Source: Betaproteobacteria bacterium
Lineage (GTDB): Bacteria > Pseudomonadota > Gammaproteobacteria > Burkholderiales > Rhodocyclaceae
Assembly: GCA_016194935.1 (NCBI GenBank)
Contig: JACQAO010000050.1
Coordinates: 1-64,000, forward strand
DNA: 64,000 nucleotides
Direction of reading: 5' to 3'
Shown: piece after piece, positions 39,074 through 48,972 of the stretch
How positions within the stretch are numbered: the first letter of the stretch is position 1
How the letters are laid out: each line of letters opens with the position of its first letter
Made by a program: the position numbers and the translations under genes
The notes under the pieces: model-generated
The model's input: only the letters and a program-made list of their open reading frames with translations
Told to the model about the DNA's origin: nothing
Databases searched by the model: none

Positions 39074-39099
39074 GAAAAATGGCCTCACGAAGAGGCCAT
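39074..39099 (-). terminator. Terminator-like hairpin upstream of the DUF3800 gene
   Basis: Read leftwards, ATGGCCTC, a 5-base loop and GAGGCCAT are followed by TTTTTC. This is an intrinsic-terminator shape with 8-bp perfect arms (39092-39099 and 39079-39086). It ends about 20 bases before the DUF3800 TTG start, so it would block leftward readthrough into that gene, or act as an attenuator if the promoter lies further upstream. Confidence 0.6.
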
Positions 39100-39547
39100 C
39101 GAAAATTTGGGCGACGGCCCCTGAGTCTGACGCGTTTACAACGCGCTTACGATGCCTTTTGATAGGCTCGCAGTGATTCAGGATTAACCCGTCGATGCGA
39201 AATATAGCAGAAAATGCAGACTGGCTGCATAGAATGTATTAATCGGAAAAGACGCGAAAAACTGTGGTCTTTTCATGGATTGCGCCCCTTTTGGCACGGC
39301 TGCTGAGGGCGGCAGTCTGTTCGAGTTATCCACGGACACCCCTGCCGCGCCCCTCTATGGCAGGCGGCGGGGGTGTCGGTGGGTAACTCGATGCGATTGG
39401 ACACCCTGGCGGCGGGGCATCATCCGTGTGCATGGAATACGGAAATTGTGTGGACGTGGTTGGACACCCTGGCTGCGTCAGGCTATCATCCGGCAACCCG
39501 ACCCGGCAAACAGCTTCCACGCCCCTGTTCACAAGGCTTCACGGCTG
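39100..39547. other. Noncoding ~450 bp with direct repeats and a DnaA-box-like site
   Basis: No supported gene lies here. The stretch contains TTATCCAC (39326-39333), one base short of the DnaA-box consensus, and two exact copies of TTGGACACCCTGGC (39397-39410 and 39460-39473) 63 bp apart, each followed by a CATCATCCG- or TATCATCCG-like stretch. A related GGACACCC occurs near 39335. It may be a control or replication region of the element. Confidence 0.55.
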
Positions 39548-39733
39548 ATGAAAAACACCAAGAACACCCCCGATAAATACCCCGATGGGGAACTCGTTGC
39601 GAGAATCAAGGCCAGCCGGAAAGGTTCAATCCTGACTGACCAGGAATATCACGAGGCCATCGAGGAAGGACGGGACGGGGTACTAAACGAAGTGCCTGCG
39701 GAAACGCGCAGGTCAAGTAATGACGCGGGCTAG
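39548..39733 (+). CDS. Small hypothetical protein
   Basis: A 61-residue ORF (MKNTKNTPDKYPDGELVARIKASRK at its start) that is acidic in the middle (DQEYHEAIEEGRDGV) and has no recognisable domain. It stops 7 bases before the XRE regulator, on the same strand, which supports it being real. The ribosome site is weak. The function is unknown. Confidence 0.45.
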   Translation: MKNTKNTPDKYPDGELVARIKASRKGSILTDQEYHEAIEEGRDGVLNEVPAETRRSSNDAG

Positions 39734-39739
39734 AGACGA

Positions 39740-40273
39740 ATGACACCACCGAAAAAACCCCCTGCGAAATCTCCCGCCGCCGCGTTTGACGCTGCGGTGG
39801 ATCGACCCGCGCTACCGGAAATGACACTGGAGATGATGAGAGGGTTACGCTCTGAAATGGTGGAGATTGGGGTAGTTCTTCCTGAAATAGGAATTGCAGA
39901 TCGCCTCAAGGAAGCACGGCTGAGACCAGAAAACGGGCTTACTATCGAGGCACTTTCGCGCATGTGTAAACTGGTTGATCCAGCCGGACATGGAATTTCG
40001 CAACAAACAATCGTCAAGTACGAAAAAGGGATCGTGCTGCCCGGATCGCGGGAGCTTCGGATTCTCTGCGACGCACTGAATGTATCCGCCGACTGGCTCA
40101 TCATGGGGCGCGAGAAGCCGGGCTTCATCAGCATGGAATTGGCGCTGCGGCACCTTGCGGAGTTGCTGCAAGAGCGGATTACAGCCAGGAACCCGATTGA
40201 GTACCCGAACAAATCCGACATCGTACGCGGCATGCTGCTAGTCGAAGCCAAAAAACCGAAAAAGCGAGGGTGA
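39740..40273 (+). CDS. XRE-family HTH regulator of the element
   Basis: A 177-residue protein with a central HTH (residues ~50-120). IADRLKEARLRPENGLTIEALSRMCKLVDPAGHGISQQTIVKYEKG is followed by LPGSRELRILCDALNVSADWLIMG, the typical phage repressor-like HTH_XRE plus linker ending. The Pro/Ala-rich N-terminus is probably disordered. It lies just before a terminator and before the operator pair, so it may control the downstream replication genes. Confidence 0.8.
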   Translation: MTPPKKPPAKSPAAAFDAAVDRPALPEMTLEMMRGLRSEMVEIGVVLPEIGIADRLKEARLRPENGLTIEALSRMCKLVDPAGHGISQQTIVKYEKGIVLPGSRELRILCDALNVSADWLIMGREKPGFISMELALRHLAELLQERITARNPIEYPNKSDIVRGMLLVEAKKPKKRG

Positions 40274-40297
40274 CCGTAACTATCTGTTTCACAATAG

Positions 40298-40322
40298 AAG
40301 CCGGCCATGTGTCGGTTTTTTT
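40298..40322 (+). terminator. Rho-independent terminator after the XRE regulator
   Basis: AAGCCGGC, loop CATGT and GTCGGTTT pair (with two G-U pairs in RNA), followed by a run of T to 40322. It sits 25 bases after the stop of the upstream regulator and separates it from the next promoter. Confidence 0.75.
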
Positions 40323-40343
40323 GTCACTAAATAACGTACATAC

Positions 40344-40420
40344 TGCGTCATTTGACGCAAATAGTAGTTGACATGTCATTTGCGGAACCCTATGCTTTTC
40401 ATATTGCGTCTCTTGACGCA
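40344..40420 (+). promoter_or_regulatory. Promoter flanked by two matching 16-bp palindromic operators
   Basis: TTGACA (40368-40373) and TATGCT (40391-40396) are spaced by 17 bp, a strong sigma-70 promoter. Two inverted repeats of one type flank it: TGCGTCATTTGACGCA (40344-40359), and TGCGTC-TCTT-GACGCA (40405-40420), which overlaps the expected transcription start. Their centres are 61 bp apart. The second ends 20 bases before the ATG of the downstream HTH gene. This layout suggests repression, possibly with looping, by one of the element's regulators. Confidence 0.8.
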
Positions 40421-40440
40421 CTTTGAAAAAGGACTCCAAA

Positions 40441-41154
40441 ATGGCTATCCAGTACCGCTCCACACCTAAGCGAAAGGCCACTGATCGCGGGGCTTCGGCC
40501 ATCCTGACCCGCGAAGACTTCGAGGATGCCGTAGCCGCCGTCAATATGACGTTGGCCGACATCGCCAAGGCCACCGGCATCAATCGCCAGTACCTCTCCG
40601 AGTTCAAGTGCGGGGATCGCAACCTGCGCCCCGATGCCTGCCAGACACTGCGCGACTTCTTCGAGGCAAAAGGCGTTGAGTTTGTCGACACCGAGCCTGA
40701 CGACGATTTCGAGGCCGAAGGCGAAGACTCCACGCGCCTCGCAGCGCGTGCCAAAGACGTTGTTGAAAACATCAAGCGTATCGCCGCTGGCAAGCTCATC
40801 TATGACGACGTTCTGCTCTTCGAAGCCGACGAACCGGACGAGGGCAGCATGGCCGAGCATCAGCAGTTGATCGGACTACTCGCCGAATTCGCCCTGCTGC
40901 AATTCCGCATTCAGGGCAACGACCTCGCCCCGCCGCTCACGCCGCAACTGGCGGAAGCCGGTGCACGTCTCACCACACACGCCGAACTGTTGGCCCGCGA
41001 ATTCCCGTGGCCGACCGGCGAACCGAATCCCGCTCCTGCGTCCAACTCTTCGGAAAAAAGCTTAGCGGCTGGCACCGAAGGCGAGGCGCAGGAGCGGGGC
41101 CAGACCCAGGCCAAGCCAGCGCCGGAGAAAAAATCCGGCCTGCTGATCGACTGA
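40441..41154 (+). CDS. HTH DNA-binding regulator of the element
   Basis: A 237-residue protein. An HTH lies at ~25-75 (REDFEDAVAAVNMTLADIAKATGINRQYLSEFKCGDRNL). It is followed by an acidic region (EPDDDFEAEGED), an alpha-rich middle and a Glu/Gln/Pro-rich disordered tail. AAAGGACT precedes the ATG, and a TTG 18 bases upstream is an alternative start. Its gene is directly under the operator pair, so it is a candidate for autoregulation and for controlling the replication genes. No exact family is recognised. Confidence 0.7.
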   Translation: MAIQYRSTPKRKATDRGASAILTREDFEDAVAAVNMTLADIAKATGINRQYLSEFKCGDRNLRPDACQTLRDFFEAKGVEFVDTEPDDDFEAEGEDSTRLAARAKDVVENIKRIAAGKLIYDDVLLFEADEPDEGSMAEHQQLIGLLAEFALLQFRIQGNDLAPPLTPQLAEAGARLTTHAELLAREFPWPTGEPNPAPASNSSEKSLAAGTEGEAQERGQTQAKPAPEKKSGLLID

Positions 41155-41165
41155 GGCAACCTACC

Positions 41166-41443
41166 ATGCCAGCCGCTAATACCAACCACACGCCGGGGCC
41201 GTGGCGTGCGGATCGCCGGGCCATCTTGGCCGGCAATGGCACCCAAATAAAATGCCTCGCCGAAGTCTTTTCCGGTGCCGCTGCTTCACTTGAGGAAGCC
41301 GTCGCCAACGAACTGCTGATCGCTGCCGCGCCCGACCTGGTGGAGGTTGTGCAGCGGCTACTCCGCGAAGATTCTGACGGCGAATACACGATTGGCCTTA
41401 TCGAGGATGCCCGCGATGCCATCGCCAAAGCCGAGGGTCGCGC

Positions 41444-41447
<4 letters not shown>
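41166..41447 (+). CDS. Small phage-type protein (HTPGPW motif)
   Basis: A 93-residue protein with NHTPGPWRADRRAILAGNG near the start and a helical end (DLVEVVQRLLREDSDGEYTIGLIEDARDAI). The HTPGPW-type opening recurs in many small phage and plasmid proteins of unknown function. It starts 11 bases after the HTH gene, and its end overlaps the next ORF by four bases (ATGA), so it is part of one transcript. Confidence 0.65.
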
Positions 41448-44263
<2,816 letters not shown>

Positions 44264-44267
<4 letters not shown>

Positions 44268-44452
44268 AAAAACGTGAATTCAAACTCAACATGAACTTGC
44301 CCGCCGACAAGATTGTCAGCATCAACATCCTGCGGCTGAAAAGGTACATTCGCACCCTCGATCCAAGCTACAAGCCGACTGCCAAGGACAGAGCGGTAAT
44401 GCAAAACAACTATCAACGGCTCGTGCGAGAACAGGCTGCGCGGCGCCGGTAA
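44264..44452 (+). CDS. Small basic hypothetical protein
   Basis: A 62-residue, strongly basic protein (MKKREFKLNMNLPADKI at the start, ending QAARRR). GGAGGAAAGC just before the ATG is a strong ribosome site, and it overlaps the upstream stop by four bases. It has no recognised family; its basicity and place before xis and int suggest a nucleic-acid binding role. Confidence 0.6.
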
Positions 44453-44462
44453 GCAACCGAAA

Positions 44463-44747
44463 ATGATCCGCTACAAAACCATCCATCAGTTCGCCGCCGA
44501 GAGTGGCTATACTGAACACGCCATTCGCGGCAAGATACGCGATGGCGTGTGGATGGAAGGCCGTGTCTGGAAAAAAGCGCCGGACGGCCATGTTCTGATT
44601 GATATTGAGGGGTATCACCAATGGGTGGAAAACGGCAACGGACTGGCGTGCACACCATCTCAGATTCGTCAATCCAGATCGACTTCATCTACCAGGGCAT
44701 CCGTTGCCGCGAACGCCTCAAGCTCCAGCCCACCACCCCTAATCTGA
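44463..44747 (+). CDS. Excisionase-like DNA-binding protein
   Basis: A 94-residue protein whose first ~60 residues look like a small winged-HTH excisionase: IHQFAAESGYTEHAIRGKIRDGVW, then KKAPDGHVLIDIEGYHQWVE. It lies directly before the integrase gene and overlaps its start by 127 bp in another frame. The C-terminal 40 residues (Ser-rich) coincide with the integrase N-terminus in the other frame and look less constrained. Xis proteins bend att DNA to favour excision. Confidence 0.7.
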   Translation: MIRYKTIHQFAAESGYTEHAIRGKIRDGVWMEGRVWKKAPDGHVLIDIEGYHQWVENGNGLACTPSQIRQSRSTSSTRASVAANASSSSPPPLI

Positions 44748-45805
44748 AACGTGCAGAGCAGCATCGCGCCGCCATCCTCGACGCAATCGAGCGCGGCACT
44801 TTCGATTACACCGTCTCGTTTCCGAACTCACCGCGGCGCTTTCTGTTCGCCAAAAAACAGGGCGAAGGCTATCCCCTCTCCGACTACCTTGAAACCTGGC
44901 TGGAACAGCAGCGCGCACACCTCAAGAGCAGCACCTTCGACGACTACCGCAAGATCGTTTGCAACACCCTGATCCCCGCCTTCGGCAGCGTCTCTATCGC
45001 CGACCTCAAGCGCGCCACGATCCGCGACTGGTGCGAACAGCAGGAAGCCGCCAATAAGCGTCTGTCGAACGTGCAGAGCGTGCTGCGCAAGGCATTGCAG
45101 GATGCAGTCGACGATGAACTGATCGAAGTCAATCCGCTGTACGGCTGGAAATTCGCCCGCAAGGAAGCGCCGAAACCGGTCGACGATGTCGACCCCTTTG
45201 CCGCCGACGAACAAGCCGCCATACTCGATGCCTGCCGCGATCCGCAGCACCGCAACCTGTTCGCCTTCGCGTTCTGGACTGGCATGCGCACGTCTGAGTT
45301 GGCGGCGCTGGAGTGGGGCGACGTCGACTGGCGGCGCAAGATCGTGCGCGTCTCGCGCGCCAAGACGCAGGCGGCGGACGAACCGGAAGGAACAAAGACC
45401 AGGCGCGGCACACGCGACGTGAAGCTGCTCGCACCGGCCCTGGCGGCGCTGACCGCGCAAAAGCTGCACAGCTTTGTTGTCGGCGGCGCGGTGTTCCTCA
45501 ACCCGCGCACCGGCCAAGCCTGGGAAGGCGACCAGCCGATCCGGCACGGTGCCTGGGTGCCGGCGCTGCGCCTGGCCGGTGTCCGCTATCGTCGCCAGTA
45601 TCAGACCCGCCACACCTATGCCAGCATGATGCTGACAGCCGGTGAATCGCCGGTCTGGCTGGCGCAGCAAATGGGCCACAGCGATATGACAATGATCGCC
45701 CGAACATACGGACGCTGGATCAGCGATGCGCAGCCGGAAGCGGGAAACAAGGCGGTGGAATTGTTCGGAAAAAAAGCTGCCATAAAGCTGCCTAAGCTAG
45801 GCTAA
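44621..45805 (+). CDS. int: Tyrosine recombinase integrase
   Basis: A 394-residue phage-type integrase. An arm-binding DUF3596-like N-terminus (IQIDFIYQGIRCRERLKLQPT) is followed by a core-binding domain (~85-170) and the catalytic domain. The active-site residues are visible: Arg in GMRTSELAALEW, His-Arg in QYQTRHTYASMML, His in QQMGHSDMTMI and the Tyr nucleophile in ARTYGRWI. It is adjacent to the intact tRNA-Ser, as expected. Excision and integration would use the 28-bp repeat. Confidence 0.93.
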   Translation: MGGKRQRTGVHTISDSSIQIDFIYQGIRCRERLKLQPTTPNLKRAEQHRAAILDAIERGTFDYTVSFPNSPRRFLFAKKQGEGYPLSDYLETWLEQQRAHLKSSTFDDYRKIVCNTLIPAFGSVSIADLKRATIRDWCEQQEAANKRLSNVQSVLRKALQDAVDDELIEVNPLYGWKFARKEAPKPVDDVDPFAADEQAAILDACRDPQHRNLFAFAFWTGMRTSELAALEWGDVDWRRKIVRVSRAKTQAADEPEGTKTRRGTRDVKLLAPALAALTAQKLHSFVVGGAVFLNPRTGQAWEGDQPIRHGAWVPALRLAGVRYRRQYQTRHTYASMMLTAGESPVWLAQQMGHSDMTMIARTYGRWISDAQPEAGNKAVELFGKKAAIKLPKLG

Positions 45806-45863
45806 TTGTCGCCTATTTTAAGGCAGCATCGCTTTAGACAACTCAACAATATCAGTAGCTTAA

Positions 45864-45891
45864 TGGCGGAGAGGGCGGGATTCGAACCCGC
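45864..45891. repeat. Proximal att repeat (28 bp, within tRNA-Ser)
   Basis: Identical in all 28 positions to 38265-38292. It is the 3' end of the functional tRNA-Ser gene, which the element therefore leaves intact after integration. Confidence 0.95.
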
Positions 45892-45953
45892 GTTAGGAAT
45901 TAACCTAAACACGCTTTCCAGGCGTGCGACTTAAACCGCTCATCCACCTCTCC
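45864..45953 (-). tRNA. tRNA-Ser(GGA)
   Basis: Read leftwards, the gene begins GGAGAGGTGGATGAGC and ends in CCTCTCCGCCA, with CCA encoded. Anticodon stem CACGC/GCGTG encloses loop CTGGAAA, giving anticodon GGA (Ser). A long variable arm and the T arm GCGGG/CCCGC are present. It serves as the attachment site of the 7.6-kb element. Confidence 0.96.
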
Positions 45954-45990
45954 GCGTGAGCCGCGCATTCTAGCAGAAAGGGGTAAGTAC

Positions 45991-46020
45991 TTGTGGCTCA
46001 ATGAAGGGTCGCGCTATAAT
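45991..46020 (+). promoter_or_regulatory. Sigma-70 promoter of tRNA-Val
   Basis: TTGTGG (45991-45996) and a perfect TATAAT (46015-46020), 18 bp apart, lie 15 bases before the tRNA-Val 5' end. The spacing fits a strong stable-RNA promoter. Confidence 0.75.
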
Positions 46021-46035
46021 CTGCGACTCGTTTTC

Positions 46036-46110
46036 GGGCGATTAACTCAGCGGTAGAGTGCCACCTTCACACGGTGGAAGTCAGTGGTTCGAACCCACTA
46101 TCGCCCACCA
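46036..46110 (+). tRNA. tRNA-Val(CAC)
   Basis: A 75-nt tRNA beginning GGGCGATTAACTCAGC and ending ATCGCCCACCA. The anticodon stem CCACC/GGTGG encloses loop TTCACAC, giving anticodon CAC (Val, reads GTG). T arm AGTGG TTCGAAC CCACT and the encoded CCA are intact. Confidence 0.96.
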
Positions 46111-46139
46111 GATTTTTTCACGTCCAAGGGACAGCCTGT

Positions 46140-46847
46140 TCAGGCTGCACTGCTCTCCGCCTGCCAGACACATCGGCCCTTGCTCTCCTTGCCGATCTCC
46201 GCCAATACGCGCTCATGCTCGGCCAGCTCTTCGGCGCTGGCGCGCAGCACAATCAGCGGCTGGCGCTCACCGGAAGACGTCGCCTGCACTCCGGCTGCCG
46301 GCGTACGGTCAATATCCATGAGGAGATTTTCCTGGCCGCGGGTCATCGCCAGATACACTTCCGCCAGCAACTCGGCATCCAGCAAAGCGCCGTGCAACTG
46401 CCGCCCGGAATTGTCGATGGCATATTCGGCGCAGAGCGCATCCAGCGAATTCTTGCGTCCCGGGCGCAACTCGCGCGCCAGCCGCAGGGTATCTATCACG
46501 CCACCGCAAACCTGACTCAGTGATTCCAGGCCGAGCAACTCCAGTTCGTTGTTGAGGAATCCGAGATCGAAAGCGGCATTGTGAATCACCAACTCGGCGC
46601 CGCGCACGAAATCCTGAAACTCTGCGGCAATCTCGGCGAATTTCGGTTTGTCCTGCAGGAACTCGCTGGTCAGACCGTGCACCGCCTGGGCGCCGGCCTC
46701 AATCGAGCGTTGCGGATTGATGTAATGATGGAAGCGGCGCTGGGTCAGCTTGCGTCCGACCAGTTCGACGCAACCGATTTCGATGATGCGGTGGCCCAGC
46801 TTGTACTCCAGGCCGGTGGTTTCGGTATCCAGCACAATCTGTCGCAT
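46140..46847 (-). CDS. dnaQ: DNA polymerase III epsilon subunit (proofreading exonuclease)
   Basis: A 235-residue DEDDh exonuclease. Motif I VLDTETTGL lies at the N-terminus, the middle motif is HNAAFDLGFLNNEL, and the end motif HGALLDAELLAEVYLAM supplies His and Asp. It associates with DnaE and removes misincorporated bases. The ATG at 46847 is family-like; the frame extends 49 codons upstream. It is one base downstream of rnhA on the same strand, a common arrangement. Confidence 0.95.
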   Translation of the reverse strand: MRQIVLDTETTGLEYKLGHRIIEIGCVELVGRKLTQRRFHHYINPQRSIEAGAQAVHGLTSEFLQDKPKFAEIAAEFQDFVRGAELVIHNAAFDLGFLNNELELLGLESLSQVCGGVIDTLRLARELRPGRKNSLDALCAEYAIDNSGRQLHGALLDAELLAEVYLAMTRGQENLLMDIDRTPAAGVQATSSGERQPLIVLRASAEELAEHERVLAEIGKESKGRCVWQAESSAA

Positions 46848-46848
46848 C

Positions 46849-47304
46849 TCACGCCCCGCGCAGATTGTCGATACCGCGTTGCGCCAGGGCGTCAGCCCGC
46901 TCGTTCTCGGCATGACCGGCGTGGCCCCGCACCCACAGCCACTCGATGCGATGACGCGCGGCTTCTGCGTCAAGAAGTCGCCACAGATCGGCATTCTTCA
47001 CCGGTTGCTTGCCGGCGGTCAGCCAACCGCGCCGTTTCCAGGCGTGTATCCATTCGCTGATGCCTTTCTGCACATATTGCGAATCGGTGTGCACGCGCGC
47101 CCGCACCGGCCGCTTGAGGGTTTTCAGGGCTTCGATCACGGCAGTCAGCTCCATGCGATTATTGGTGGTGTCCGGCACGCCGCCGCACAATTCCTTTTCG
47201 CGGCCCTGGCTGCGCAGAATCGCGCCCCAGCCGCCGGGACCGGGATTGCCGCTGCAAGCGCCGTCGGTAAAAATGTCCACGATGTCGTCAGTATTCTCGC
47301 TCAC
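46849..47304 (-). CDS. rnhA: Ribonuclease HI
   Basis: A 151-residue RNase HI that cuts the RNA of RNA-DNA hybrids. Active-site residues: Asp in [17 protein letters not shown], Glu in [13 protein letters not shown], Asp in VHTDSQYV and the His/Asp segment [18 protein letters not shown]. The start is a GTG at 47304 with GGGAGC upstream, overlapping the methyltransferase stop (GTGA). It is followed by dnaQ after one base. Confidence 0.96.
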   Translation of the reverse strand: MSENTDDIVDIFTDGACSGNPGPGGWGAILRSQGREKELCGGVPDTTNNRMELTAVIEALKTLKRPVRARVHTDSQYVQKGISEWIHAWKRRGWLTAGKQPVKNADLWRLLDAEAARHRIEWLWVRGHAGHAENERADALAQRGIDNLRGA

Positions 47305-48032
47305 GATTGCTCCCTGCGCTGGGCTTGCTGCGCCACCGCCGCCAGCGATTTGGCGTGCGCCTTGCGGTCTTTGCGCAGCGGGGTAATCAGACGCATGCCA
47401 TGCACCCGCTTGATCGCCTGGATGATGTATGCAGCGCCGGCATACGGCCACCAGCGGTTGCCCGCCAGCTCCATGAAGCGCCAGCGTTGCAGCCATTTCT
47501 CCTGGGTAACCGGCGGCGCGTAGCAACCGAAACCGCCCGCGTGGGTTTCAAAACCCAACAACGCCAGCCAGTCTTTCAGGCGCAGCACACTCAGATATTG
47601 CCCGCGCCAGGGCGGCGCACCTCCGGGGCGCGCAAATTTTCGCCGCACGCCCCACAGACTGAAAGGATTGAAGCCAGTGACGATGAGCTGCCCCTCCGGC
47701 ACCAGGATGCGTTCCACTTCGCGCAAGATCTGATGCGGCGCGGCGTCGAACTCCAGCACATGCGGCAGCACCACCAGATCGACGCTGGCATTGGCGAACG
47801 GTAAAAAATGCGGCCTGGCCCGCAATGCCGCCGATGACGGCGTCTTGTCGTCACAGCGGAAACGGAACGGCATGCGGTTGGCGCGCAGCAGATCGATCTG
47901 CGGTAAACCCAATTGCAGTGCATTGAAGCCGAAAATATCGGATACCAGCAAATCGCACCTGGCCTGCTCCCATTGCAGGACATACGCTCCCTGGGGGGTG
48001 GCCAGCCAGTCGTCGAAACCTTTAATTGACAT
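47301..48032 (-). CDS. Class I SAM-dependent methyltransferase upstream of rnhA
   Basis: A 243-residue protein with a class I methyltransferase-like core. [19 protein letters not shown] and [25 protein letters not shown] correspond to motifs II and III of the Methyltransf_11 group, and motif I is weak. It is conserved next to gloB and rnhA in betaproteobacteria. Its substrate is not known, and gene order alone does not settle it. The start ATG is 30 bases from the divergent gloB start. Confidence 0.82.
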   Translation of the reverse strand: MSIKGFDDWLATPQGAYVLQWEQARCDLLVSDIFGFNALQLGLPQIDLLRANRMPFRFRCDDKTPSSAALRARPHFLPFANASVDLVVLPHVLEFDAAPHQILREVERILVPEGQLIVTGFNPFSLWGVRRKFARPGGAPPWRGQYLSVLRLKDWLALLGFETHAGGFGCYAPPVTQEKWLQRWRFMELAGNRWWPYAGAAYIIQAIKRVHGMRLITPLRKDRKAHAKSLAAVAQQAQRREQS

Positions 48033-48061
48033 CGTCTACAGGTGGGTGAAAATACGTCGCC

Positions 48062-48862
48062 ATGAATATGAATACAAATACCGACTACCAAATTGTTCCG
48101 CTCAGCGCCTTCAACGACAACTACATCTGGTTATTGCGCCGTGGCGACCAGGCTGCTGTGGTCGATCCGGGCGATGCCGCGCCGGTGCTGGCATATCTCG
48201 AGCGGGAGCAACTGAACCTCTGCGCCATTCTCGCCACCCATCATCATGGCGACCATATCGGCGGCATCGAAGACCTGCTGACGCGTTACGCGGCGCCGGT
48301 ATTCGGCCCCGCCGGCGAGCCCATCGCCACGCTGACCCGCACTCTGACCGATGGTGAACATATTCAACTACCGCAACTCGGCGCCGATTTCGAGGTAATG
48401 GCGATACCCGGACACACGCGCGCGCACATTGCCTATTATGGCCGAAACCATTCCACCTGTGGCGTCCTGTTCTGTGGCGATACGCTCTTCGCCAGCGGTT
48501 GCGGGCGCGTCTTCGAAGGCACGCCGCCGCAGATGCGGCATTCGCTGGCGCGCCTCGCCGCATTGCCGGGCGCAACGCGCGTCTACTGCGCCCACGAATA
48601 CACCCAGGCCAATATCCGCTTCGCTCTCGCCGTTGAACCGGAGAATATCCAGTTGCATGATCGCGCCAAAGAAGTGGCGGATTTGCGCGCCGCCAATCAT
48701 CCCACCGTACCCACGACGATCAGCGCCGAATTGCTGGTCAACCCCTTCCTGCGCTGGGATGCGCCCGCAGTGATTGCGGCGGCGCAGCGCATCAGCGGCA
48801 AGCCTTTGACGCAACCGGATGAAGTGTTTGCAGCGATCCGCGAGTGGAAGAACCGTTACTGA
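48062..48862 (+). CDS. gloB: Hydroxyacylglutathione hydrolase (glyoxalase II)
   Basis: A 266-residue metallo-beta-lactamase-fold hydrolase that releases D-lactate from S-lactoylglutathione. The dinuclear metal motif THHHGDHIGG is near residue 60, and the other ligands are in GHTRAHIAYY, FCGDTLFASGCGR and CAHEYTQANIRFA. The C-terminal HAGH domain is complete. It is divergent from the methyltransferase. Confidence 0.95.
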   Translation: MNMNTNTDYQIVPLSAFNDNYIWLLRRGDQAAVVDPGDAAPVLAYLEREQLNLCAILATHHHGDHIGGIEDLLTRYAAPVFGPAGEPIATLTRTLTDGEHIQLPQLGADFEVMAIPGHTRAHIAYYGRNHSTCGVLFCGDTLFASGCGRVFEGTPPQMRHSLARLAALPGATRVYCAHEYTQANIRFALAVEPENIQLHDRAKEVADLRAANHPTVPTTISAELLVNPFLRWDAPAVIAAAQRISGKPLTQPDEVFAAIREWKNRY

Positions 48863-48972
48863 AATTTGACGACCAGGCACTGCCTTCGTTACCATGCACC
48901 GCTTACACGATGTTACTCAATGTTACCCAAGGGCTCTGACTATTGTTTGCCACGCGCCCACCCAGCTCGCCC

